DNA of 16,609 nt from Auxenochlorella pyrenoidosa (lineage: Eukaryota > Chlorophyta > Trebouxiophyceae > Chlorellales > Chlorellaceae), in NCBI GenBank assembly GCA_001430745.1, contig KQ482072.1:213157-229765 (forward strand), given 5' to 3'. Each line of letters starts with the position of its first letter. Positions within the stretch are counted from its first letter, which is position 1. The notes under the pieces are model-generated. The model ran no database searches, was not told the origin of the DNA, and saw nothing but the letters and a program-made list of their open reading frames with translations. Position numbers and translations under genes: made by a program. Positions 9,522 to 16,609 of the stretch are shown here, in pieces.

Positions 9522-9560
9522 AGTTGCAATAAACAGTTGTAATAAACAGTTGCAATAAAC
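9522..9560 (+). repeat. Three tandem copies of AGTTGCAATAAAC in the 3' UTR
   Basis: Three contiguous 13-bp units are present. The first and third are identical; the middle one has a C-to-T change. Every unit contains AATAAA, the animal/plant-type polyadenylation hexamer. Only the changed middle unit contains TGTAA, the green-algal signal. Confidence 0.95.
9538..9542 (+). promoter_or_regulatory. TGTAA polyadenylation signal of the MDR gene
   Basis: TGTAA lies 139 nt after the stop codon, in the middle unit of the 13-bp triplicate. Position and motif fit the chlorophyte polyadenylation signal. Confidence 0.65.
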
Positions 9561-9953
9561 ATAATACTTGCGAGCCGACAATCCTTCGCCAATCCCTTTT
9601 TGCCATTCCATGTATTGCTGCATTCATTGCTCCCGCTTCCCTTCTCTTGACCGCCTGTATGCTGCATGAGTAACTTCACGATCCCCTTGTTTTGACTGCT
9701 GATTCGATACCACTTGCAAACACCGCAGGGCAGAGAATTGCATTCATTCAGAGGTTTGGGTTCAAGGAGACATGTACAGCCGGGGGCAGGATGGCAGACG
9801 CATCAAAAAGGCGGATCAATGTTGGCGACAAGGGATGGCAGGCGCTGAGGGAACTGCGGAGCTGTGGCCAATCGGCTCGTACGAGGCAGCAGCGCCCAGG
9901 CAGCCCAGGGGGGGCAGCCAGACCAAGGTGTTGGGTGCGTGTTCAAAAGGGCC

Positions 9954-10570
9954 TCACTGGCGGCCGCGGCCGAACAACACCTCATCGGTGATCTGCCCCT
10001 TGCGCTGGTAGGCCACGCCCGCGGCGCCTGCCTTGGGGCAGGGGCGATAGGCCTTGATGGGCCACCAGCCAAAGCCCGGCACCGCGCCGATGCCGCCCGC
10101 GATGCGCCCGCTGCCGTCGCACCCGAACGCCTTCTCCGACAGCGGCACGCCGCAGGTGGGGCAGGCGTCGGGGCGGGGGGCCGCGGCTTGGGGCTCCTGG
10201 GCTGCCGCCTGCTGCTGCTCTGGCTGCAGGCAGGGTGACGTGGGGGGCACGGCGGCGGGGCGGCGGCGGGTGAGGGCAGCACCAGCGGTAGGAGCTGACG
10301 CTGCTTCTGTGAGATGCCGTAGCTCATGTGCCATGAATTGTTTGCACGTGAGCTTCTTGGGGAGTAGAATGTGCAGTTGATTGGCCCTCCCGCTGCAAGA
10401 CGCATGTGCGGGCGGTGCTGCTGCTTCGCCGCTGCCGCCGCTGCCCTCACCTCTGCCTGAGCGCGCACCGCCACCCGGCGTAGCTGCTGCTGCTGCTGCC
10501 GCCGACCAGAGCCTCCAGAGCCGCTGCGGAAGGGCGCCGGGGCGCGCAGAGAGACCAGCAGCTGGGACAT
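9954..10570 (-). CDS. Conserved plastid-type protein with WWPIKAYRPCP motif, function unknown
   Basis: A two-exon gene: 10451-10570 (ATG at 10568-10570, 40 codons) and 9954-10223 (TGA at 9954-9956), giving 129 aa. The intron 10224-10450 has donor GTGAGG and acceptor CTGCAG. The first 40 residues look like a chloroplast transit peptide: MSQLLVSLRAPAPF, Ser/Arg-rich, with VRAQAE near a likely cleavage site. After a Gln/Ala/Pro-rich linker comes CPTCG (Cys61, Cys64), then GCDGSGR (Cys75), GWWPIKAYRPCP (Cys102) and a charged tail, QRKGQITDEVLFG. Four Cys could bind zinc or form a DnaJ-like CxGxGR knuckle. I believe similar small plastid proteins occur in plants and algae, but I cannot name a characterised one. 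The gene is divergent to the rhamnose epimerase/reductase gene, 221 bp away. Confidence 0.75.
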
Positions 10571-10791
10571 GGCTGCCTTGAGCGGTGCTGGACTATTTGG
10601 CAGTATCGAAAGTAAAGGAAGATGGGGGTACCATGCTGTTTCCAGCCTTGGTTGCTCCCCAACCAAGTTGCTCGATCCTCGCTGGCGGGCAATGCAGTCG
10701 AAGTGCAAACTGGACCTTCTCCCGCTGTGCAGCCGCTTCCTTGCATTCGTCTTCGGCACCCCGATCCCTCGCCGGCCCACAGAGAGCAGCC
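10571..10791. promoter_or_regulatory. Compact divergent promoter region
   Basis: Only 221 bp separate the ATGs of the plastid-type protein (-) and the UDP-rhamnose enzyme (+), so both 5' UTRs and both promoters must fit here or overlap. No clear TATA box or known element was recognised. Confidence 0.55.
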
Positions 10792-13421
10792 ATGACTGCG
10801 CAGAACGGCAGCTCCGAGCCCGTGAGTGGTCTGGGAGGGCCCGGGCGCAGCCTGGGCAACCCAGCGAGAGTTCGTTTCTCACTCTGTGCGCCGAAGTGCC
10901 TCGATCCCCCTGCGATGGCTGCAGTTGCCTCAACCGAAGCCGGCTTTGCCTGTTCTCGCGGCCCCTGCAGGTCTTTCTGATCTTCGGCAAGTCCGGCTGG
11001 ATCGGTGAGTGCACGGGGCCCTGCGGGCGGGTGCTCGACCTAACTGGACCGGCTCCGCTTGCTGCACTCCTTGCACGCCTCCTGCTCCGAGTCGCACTGT
11101 GACCGAATCGTCCGTCCCGCCTCTGCAGGCGGCCTGCTGGCTGAGCTGCTGAAGCAGCAGGGCGCCAAGTTTGAGTTTGCCACCGCCCGCCTGGAGGACC
11201 GCGCGGCCATCCTCGCCGACTTTGAGCGGGTGCGGCACTGCAGTTGTGGGGCTTTGGCATGCAAGATGTAGTTGCTCCGCGTGCCAGCAGCATGGAGGAC
11301 GCAGTGGCATGTGCGCACGGGTATCGGGCATGTGCCTGCTGCAAGTGCCTGTGTCATCATCGCCGCCTCGCTGCTCCGTTGCTGCCCGCAGGTCAAGCCC
11401 ACTCATGTGCTGAACTCTGCTGGCGTGACCGGCCGTCCCAACGTGGACTGGTGCGAGGACCACAAGGTGCGCTGGGGACTGCAGGGCCGGTTCCGCCCAG
11501 CAACGCACCGAAGCAGCTCTGCAACACCTCGCATTCCATTTCCCAGGGGCGCGCAGAGCCGAGCGCACAGCCGCCTTGCGGACCACACCCACCATCGCAA
11601 TCGAGTGCTGCCGCTGACCGTCTGCCGCCCCTCGCGGCCTCCCTGCACCCGCAGATCGAGACCATCCGCGCCAACGTGATTGGCACCCTCAACCTGGCCG
11701 ACGTGTGCCTGCAGAAGGGCATCCACATGACCAACTTTGCCACCGGTGGGTGCTGCCCTTCCGTAGGCGGGGCCTTGGGCCCGGGCAGGGGCGCCGCCTG
11801 CTTGTGTACCAGCCGAGCCTGCGGCGCAGGCGCCCACCCGACCCCACCCCCACCCCCACCCCCACCCTCCCGCCCCCAGGCTGCATCTTCCACTATGACG
11901 ACGGCAAGTTCAAGCAGGGCAACGGCGTGGGCTTCAAGGAGGAGGACACCCCCAACTTCACCGGCTCGTACTACTCCAAGACCAAGGCCATGGTCGAGGA
12001 CCTGCTGCGGGTGGGTGGGGGTGGGGTGTGTGGTGGTGGGGGGTGGGTGGGGGGGCTGGCAGTCGTGTTGTCAGTGGTATTGTGTGTGTAGCGGGGCACA
12101 CAGTGGGCAGGGAGAAAGGGGGGCTTGCACGGCGCAGGCAGATGCTCCGCCCCCCAGGCAAGGCGCCTGCAGGGTTCGGCCTGGGCTTGTCTGGAGCAGC
12201 TTGGCCGTTAAGCTGGATGATGATGAGCTTGCTTGGCCCACGGATGGGGGCCCACGCCCGCCCTGCTTTGCCCGGCCGCCCGGCGCGCAGGAGTACCCCA
12301 ACGTGCTGACGCTGCGCGTGCGCATGCCCATCGTGGCCGACCTCTGCTATCCCCGCAACTTCATCACCAAGATCATCAAGTGGGCAGGGGGGTGGGGGTG
12401 GGGAGGGCTGCCGGGCGCCTCGAGCCGGCTGTCCTCGCGGCTGCAGTGTCCCCTGACTGCCGCTGCCGCTACCACTTGCGCGTTGAGCCTGCCCGCTCGG
12501 TGCCGCTGTGCCCAGCCCTTAACCCTATCCCCCACCCCCACCCCCTGCAGGTACGACAAGGTGATCAACATCCCCAACTCCATGACCGTGCTGCCCGAGC
12601 TGCTGCCGCTGTCGATCGAGATGGCGCGGCGCAAGCTGACCGGCATCATGAACTTCACCAACCCGGGGGCCGTCTCGCACAACGAGATCCTCGAGGTGGG
12701 CAGGGCATGTGTGCGGGAGTGGCAGCTGGCGACCCGCGGCGGTGCGTAGTGACGCTGGAGATGCGCCCGCGGTGGGCATCAAGCAGAAGCCCCCCCCGCC
12801 GGCCGCCGGCGGATCTAGGGCACCTGGCTGCTTGACGGCCCGTCTTCAGTGTTGGAACCCCACGCTCACGGCACCTGCCCCCCACCCCCACCCACCCCTT
12901 TCACCCACCACCACACAAAACGCGCCCCCCCCCCCGCCCCCCCCGCCGCTGCAGCTGTACAAGCAGTACGTGGACGAGGAGTTCACCTGGTCCAACTTCA
13001 CGGTGGAGGAGCAGGCCAAGGTGATTGTGGCGCCCCGCTCCAACAATCTGCTGGACACGAGCCGCATCGAGGGCGAGTTCCCCGACATGCTGCCCATCAA
13101 GGAGTCGCTCATCAAGTGAGGCCAGGGAGAGGGCTGGGCTCGGCAAGGCATGAAGGGAGCAGGGTACATATCTGCCCGGTGGACGATGCTCGACCGCGGC
13201 CGCCGCCAGCAAGGGCTGCGTGGGCAGCAGGCGGTTGTGCCGTAGCAGCTTGCTGGCAAGGGCTGCAGCGAGCAGCACAGGGTTGCTGCTGCTGCCTGCC
13301 GAGTTTAAAGCCCAAGCTGGCCCTGCCCGCCCGCCTGCCTTGTTGCAGGTACGTTTTTGAGCCCGCGGCAGCCAACAAGGAGGAGGTGAAGAAGGCGGTG
13401 CGGGAGATGCGTGGCCGCTGA
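10792..13421 (+). CDS. UER1: UDP-4-keto-6-deoxyglucose 3,5-epimerase/4-reductase (UDP-rhamnose synthesis)
   Basis: This bifunctional enzyme converts UDP-4-keto-6-deoxy-glucose to UDP-L-rhamnose with NADPH, in the cytosol, for cell-wall and glycan synthesis. Exons: 10792-10821, 10971-11004, 11129-11229, 11392-11466, 11655-11745, 11880-12010, 12291-12379, 12551-12695, 12955-13115 and 13349-13421. All are in phase and give 309 aa, the normal size of the stand-alone plant NRS/ER. Key features are the Rossmann motif FGKSGWIGG (Gly16-Gly22), THVLNSAGVTGRPNVDWCE, ATGCIF (Cys112, in the probable epimerase site), the SDR catalytic YSKTK (Tyr142, Lys146), RVRMPI, PRNFITKII, NFTNPGAVSHNEIL and VIVAPRSNN. 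The match to plant NRS/ER and the RHM C-terminal domain is close. There is no dehydratase domain, so that step must be encoded elsewhere. Intron 7 has strongly complementary ends. Confidence 0.95.
12386..12546 (+). repeat. Complementary ends of UER intron 7
   Basis: Just after the donor (12380) lies AGGGGGGTGGGGGTGGGGA (12386-12404). Just before the acceptor CAG (12548-12550) lies TCCCCCACCCCCACCCCCT (12528-12546). They are reverse complements except for the lengths of the outer G/C runs (6-5-4 against 5-5-5). In RNA they could bring both splice sites together. Confidence 0.8.
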
Positions 13422-13767
13422 ACCTGAAACCCGAATGTGGGGGCAGCAGGCGCTGCCCACGCTTTTCCCCTTGCTCGTGACACCTGTGCCCTCGCTACCC
13501 AACGCTTGACGTGATAGTCTGCCAGCGACTTCCCCCGCTATTTGCTGCTCTCTGCCCTTAACTTCTTTCTTGCCCCTCCTATTTATCTTTGAGACCTCTG
13601 CTGTAATCAACGTGATGAAGGCTTCGAGCCTGGCTAATCAGTCAACGAGGGCGGTAGCTCCATCAGGCGGTCGCGCTGTGCAGTGGCATTGCAGTGCAGG
13701 CCGTGTCGCCGTCCTCTCCTGCTTCTTTTTGCGCACTTGTGAAGAATTATCAGTCTAGACGTCTAAA
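13422..13767 (+). other. UER 3' UTR and NOL12 promoter region
   Basis: These 346 bp separate two tandem genes. A TGTAA at 13602-13606 probably ends the UER transcript, leaving about 160 bp for the promoter and 5' UTR of the next gene. A 10-bp palindrome TAGACGTCTA (13756-13765), with a bZIP-type ACGT core, ends two bases before the next ATG. No additional gene is apparent. Confidence 0.55.
13602..13606 (+). promoter_or_regulatory. TGTAA polyadenylation signal of the UER gene
   Basis: TGTAA lies 181 nt after the UER stop codon, in pyrimidine-rich 3' sequence. This is typical of green-algal transcripts. Confidence 0.65.
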
Positions 13768-14983
13768 ATGAAGCACCAAGGCCAAAAGCAGCGAGGGGGC
13801 GACGTGTGGGTGCCGCACCGGCCTGCAGCGGGCAAGCACCTGCACGTGAAGAAGCACCAGAAGCGCGACAAGGGCCTAGAAGTGGTGTTCGACCCGCAGG
13901 CGCACAAGTGAGCGAGAGGGACTTTCGTTCGACGTGCAAGTCTCCCCGATATATGCGCTCACGCGCGATATGGCAGGCCTGCGACTGCAGAAGTCGCTGA
14001 GCGCAAACCACCGCCCCTGCAAGGCATGCAGCAAAGCTGCCGCCGCCGCCGCCGCCACGCATGCTCCGCCGCTGCCGCCGCCCGCCCCTGCCTCCGTGAA
14101 CTGTTCTGCCCCTGCTGCGCCGCCTGCAGGGATTACCTCACAGGCTTCCACAAGCGCAAGGTGGCGCGGCGCAAGGAGGCGCTGAAGAAGCTGGAGAAGC
14201 GGCAGCGAGAGCAGCGGCTGGAGGAGCGAGCCGAGGTGGGGCAGGGCAGGGGGGGAAAAAGGAAGAAGGCCCGGCTGCCATGCCGGCATGTGGCCGTTTC
14301 CATGGCACACGCGGGACCAGGCAGGCGGCCCCTGCGCCCATATGCACTTAGGATGCTGCCACAGCTGGCGCTCGTCGCCTGCGACACCGCCACCGACCCC
14401 ACCTCACCCCCACCCCCACCCACGCCGCCACACCCCTCCTTCCCTGCAGCGCCGGCAAGCAATGAAGGAGGAGATGAAGCGGCTGGGGGCCAGCCTCAGC
14501 GACTCTGAGGGGGAGGGGGAGGGGGAGGAGGAGGAGCTGCCGGAGCAGAAGGTGTTCACCAAGGGGGAGCTGGTCAATACAGTGACAGTCATGCCCATCA
14601 AGGTGGGCAGCGACAGCGAGGACGACGCGCCACCTGGCGGCAGCGAGGAGGAGGAGGAGGAGGAGGAGGACGAGGGGGCTGGCGACACCCAGCGGCGGCG
14701 GCAGCAGCAGCAGCAGCAGCCGTGGCTGCGGCAGGGGCAGGGGCAGGGGCAGCAACATGACGGCGAGGGCGCCGAGCAGCAGCAGCAGTCGGGGCGCAAG
14801 CTGAGCAAGACGGCGCTGCGCATCATGACGAAGACGAAGCTCAAGATCGAGGGCAAGAAGACGAGCTTTGGCGGCGGCAAGAGCAGCGGTGGGAGCAAGA
14901 AGGGCGGCGGCAAGGGCAGCGGGGGCGGCAAGAAGGGCGGCGGCAAGCGTGGCGGCAAGGGCGGCGGGCGTGGCCGGAGATAA
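13768..14983 (+). CDS. Nucleolar Rrp17/NOL12 (Nop25) family protein
   Basis: This family acts in the nucleolus in pre-rRNA processing and large-subunit assembly; yeast Rrp17 is reported as a 5'-3' exonuclease. Exons are 13768-13907, 14130-14235 and 14450-14983 (TAA), giving 259 aa. The family core is residues about 38-90: LEVVFDPQAHKDYLTGFHKRKVARRK (shown here as LEVVFDPQAHKDYLTGF then HKRKVARRK), followed by a long Lys/Arg/Glu helix. A basic N-terminal leader (KHLHVKKHQKRDKG) fits nuclear import. Exon 3 adds acidic stretches with possible CK2 sites (LSDSEGEGE, GSDSEDD) and poly-Glu. It then has poly-Gln and GQ repeats and a Gly/Lys/Arg-rich tail of GGGK units ending GRGRR. These low-complexity parts are longer than in the yeast protein and are probably disordered nucleolar-retention sequence. 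The ATG (aaaATGA) is the first one in frame. Confidence 0.88.
14507..14968 (+). repeat. In-frame triplet/hexamer repeats in NOL12 exon 3
   Basis: Coding microsatellites occur in series: GAGGGG and GAG runs (about 14507-14535), GAG/GAC runs (about 14645-14670), CAG runs (about 14701-14720), GGGCAG units (about 14733-14752), and GGCGGCAAG/GGCGGC units (about 14870-14968). They encode the Glu, Gln and Gly/Lys low-complexity tracts and are likely to vary in length. Confidence 0.8.
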
Positions 14984-15013
14984 CGATCAGATGCAGATTT
15001 TGCACTGTTGCTT

Positions 15014-15018
15014 TGTAA
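15014..15018 (+). promoter_or_regulatory. TGTAA polyadenylation signal of the NOL12 gene
   Basis: TGTAA lies 31 nt after the NOL12 stop codon. This gives a very short 3' UTR and leaves about 160 bp before the chlorophyllase ATG. Confidence 0.6.
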
Positions 15019-15069
15019 CGTGACTGAAGGCGTTCAGCAGCTTTCCATCACGAATTGAGACTGCTTCAA

Positions 15070-15207
15070 ATGGGAGGACCTTTGATGCGGGCACAAGCCC
15101 CGCCCATGTGGCGCCGCTTCGCACTGCCATTACATTTCCATTCCGCACAGCCCGTGGCACTGCGCTCATCGCCCCTCACATGTCGAAACAGATCGTTCTG
15201 CTGTTGA
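15070..15207 (+). other. Upstream ORF overlapping the chlorophyllase start
   Basis: Three in-frame ATGs (15070, 15085, 15106) open a 45-codon reading frame that ends at TGA 15205-15207. It overlaps the chlorophyllase ATG (15180) in another frame. If the transcript starts upstream of 15106 it could lower chlorophyllase translation. The transcription start is unknown. Confidence 0.35.
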
Positions 15208-16609
15208 CCTGCCTGCTGGGCAGTATGCTCGCCCCTTGCGCCCGGGCCGCGGCCCCGCCCGACTTTGCGCTGCCTGGGCCTTGCACGACATCCACCCTGT
15301 CAGCAAGTATAAACCCGTCTCCAGAGGTCGTGAGCGGGGGCATCCCGAGCAGCCTGTCCGTCACGCTGACGCTGCCCAGCTGCCCGCCCACCGCGGCGGC
15401 CCCCCTGCCTTTTGGCGCTGCACCGTTCCCGGTGCTCATCTTTTTCAGCGGCTTCATGGTGAGTGCAATGCCGGACTTGCAGCTCCATGATACAGGTCAG
15501 GTGACTGCCAGCACGATCCGCTGCTGCTCGCAAGCCCCTCGACGCGCTGACCGGCCCTGCACGCTGCTGCCACGCCCCCGTCACCGGCCGCCTGCTCCCC
15601 CTCCCTACCCTCTTTTCACAGAACCGAGCTTCATGGTACTGGCGGCTGGTGCGGCAGGCTGCCAGCTGGGGCGTGCTTGTGCTGCAGTACGACATTTCGG
15701 GCTTCCCCTCTGCCGCCGCCGAGCTGCACCTCTTTCCAGAGATCATTCAGGTGGGTGCTGCCGGTTGTTTTTAGAACCTCCTGTTCGTTGTTTACGTTTT
15801 GGAGTTTTTGGAGTTGGGTCATATGTGGGCGCGGCACCGCTGCTGGATGGCTCGATGATCCCCTGGCTGACGGCTGGGACTGCCTGCAGGGCCGAGCGCG
15901 GCGCCTGTGCAGTGCAGCCTGCATCTGGGCAGCCTGCTCACACCCTCTTTGTTTCTTTTCTGGTGGTGGTGGTGGTGGTGGTGTGTGCGCGCTTAGCATG
16001 GGCGTGCATGCGCTGCCCAGCGGAAGGCAGCGCCGCCTCAACGCCCGCCCAGCTACGCACCGGCGTGTGGCGCCCCAGCCCAGAGCCTGCACCCCGCTGC
16101 CCCCTGCCTGCCCCGCCCCTGCCCGCAGTGGCTGAACGACCAGAGCGTGGACCCGGGAAACCCTCTGAATGGTCAGGTCGACCTGGGCAGGCTGGCCACC
16201 GCGGGGCACAGCCGCGGCGGCAAGCTGGCGGCACTGGCCTTCACAAGTGAGCTTGACTGCCCCCGTATGCTTGTCGCTGCTAGGGCCGTCTGGTGCCAGC
16301 AGCGCCGCATCCCGAGCCCCTGATGCTGCTGCGCGCGTCGGCAGATGATCGTTGTTTGCGCTGCAGCCGGGCTGCCTGCCGCCGCCCCCGCTCATGCCAC
16401 GCCTTCCCTGGGGAATGGCCGGCACGCGGCGGCGCCCACGGCGCCGCGTCATGTGCAGCTGCTTTTCCAACTCTGACAAAAGGGCAGCCGCACTGCCTCG
16501 TCTGCAGGCACGCGTGACTTTGTGGGCGCTGCCTACCTGATAGACCCGGTGGACGTCACCCGCTTCGTGCCAGAGTCGGGGGACAACCCGTCTGGTGCGG
16601 CCGCAAAGG
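15180..16609 (+). CDS. CLH: Chlorophyllase, 5' part (cut by the window edge)
   Basis: This alpha/beta-hydrolase removes the phytol chain from chlorophyll to give chlorophyllide. Exons are 15180-15458, 15622-15750, 16129-16246 and 16508-16609 (continues), all in phase with GT...CAG introns. Features in order are a hydrophobic leader (MSKQIVLLLTCLLGSMLAP, then CARAAAPP) resembling a signal or lumen-targeting peptide; FPVLIFFSGFM, the oxyanion-side strand of the family; SWYWRLVRQAASWGVLVLQYD; and GHSRGGK with nucleophile Ser164, the chlorophyllase form of the lipase motif. A YLIDPVDVTRF block follows that should supply the catalytic Asp (188 or 191). The catalytic His lies outside the window. 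The ATG at 15180 is the only in-frame one; the open frame extends upstream to 15108 but with a GTG. Plastid versus secreted location cannot be settled. Confidence 0.9.
15961..15982 (+). repeat. (TGG)n microsatellite in chlorophyllase intron 2
   Basis: About seven TGG triplets run into a short GTGTGTG stretch, inside the 378-bp intron between exons 2 and 3. It is non-coding. Confidence 0.85.

Larger units (their letters stand above)
9400..9953. other. Convergent 3' intergenic region
   Basis: This stretch separates the stop codons of the MDR reductase and the plastid-type protein. It is clearly more AT-rich than the rest of the window. The left part holds the reductase 3' UTR with a triplicated 13-bp motif and a TGTAA. 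No TTACA (minus-strand TGTAA) was seen for the gene on the right. No gene is apparent. Confidence 0.55.

Noticed and set aside
9954..10334. Single-exon start for the plastid-type protein with MAHELRHL leader
   Set aside because: That leader lies in the intron. The two-exon model has standard splice sites, keeps phase and supplies a plausible plastid transit peptide.
9803..11344. 513-codon minus-strand open frame
   Set aside because: It shares the ATG and first 40 codons of the plastid-type protein but then reads through its intron in another frame. Its upstream part is antisense to UER exons.
11244..12749. 501-codon plus-strand open frame over the UER gene
   Set aside because: It mixes UER exons with introns. 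Precise splice joins give the 309-residue enzyme instead.
15108..15179. N-terminal extension of chlorophyllase by 24 codons
   Set aside because: The open frame begins with GTG, not ATG, and no upstream in-frame ATG exists, so a eukaryotic start is unlikely there.
1..16609. CRISPR, transposon, integrated virus, tRNA, rRNA or bacterial defence system
   Set aside because: No spaced direct repeats, terminal inverted repeats with a transposase or reverse-transcriptase motif, or RNA-gene signature was seen. The content is host algal genes throughout.

Overview
The window looks like nuclear DNA from a GC-rich green alga (Chlorophyta), probably a Chlorella-like trebouxiophyte. The evidence is as follows. 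Every recognisable protein is split into short exons (about 30-530 bp) by GT-AG introns, plus a few GC-AG ones, of roughly 120-400 bp. The proteins are plant or algal: a lumenal FKBP, a plastid-type conserved protein, a UDP-rhamnose epimerase/reductase and chlorophyllase. The green-algal polyadenylation motif TGTAA follows several stop codons. Assignment below the phylum is inference. I see no bacterial operon, mobile element, CRISPR array, tRNA or rRNA.

Layout. (1) About 119-1804, + strand: the 3' part of an unidentified multi-exon gene that enters from the left edge. (2) 2882-5348, - strand: a seven-exon FKBP immunophilin with a twin-arginine thylakoid-lumen signal, most like plant FKBP17. 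One intron carries a 12-bp tandem array, and exon 1 needs a one-base frame correction or a very short intron. (3) 5814-9399, + strand: an eleven-exon medium-chain dehydrogenase/reductase (enoyl reductase/quinone oxidoreductase type, 341 aa). (4) 9954-10570, - strand: a two-exon conserved protein with a plastid-like leader, four cysteines and a WWPIKAYRPCP block. (5) 10792-13421, + strand: a ten-exon UDP-4-keto-6-deoxyglucose 3,5-epimerase/4-reductase (UER1/NRS-ER type, 309 aa). (6) 13768-14983, + strand: a three-exon Rrp17/NOL12 nucleolar protein (259 aa). (7) 15180 to the right edge, + strand: a chlorophyllase cut off after its GHSRGG nucleophile motif and a DPVD block.

Genes 2/3 and 4/5 are divergent pairs with 465-bp and 221-bp spacers, probably shared promoter regions. 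Genes 1/2 and 3/4 converge. Genes 5, 6 and 7 run head to tail with short spacers. The genes do not form one pathway: they cover thylakoid protein folding, redox metabolism, cell-wall sugar supply, ribosome biogenesis and chlorophyll breakdown. This is ordinary gene-dense algal chromosome. The interest lies in intron and UTR architecture: splice-site-adjacent repeats, complementary intron ends, tandem donor sites and a stop-free intron. I did not find a new multi-gene system.
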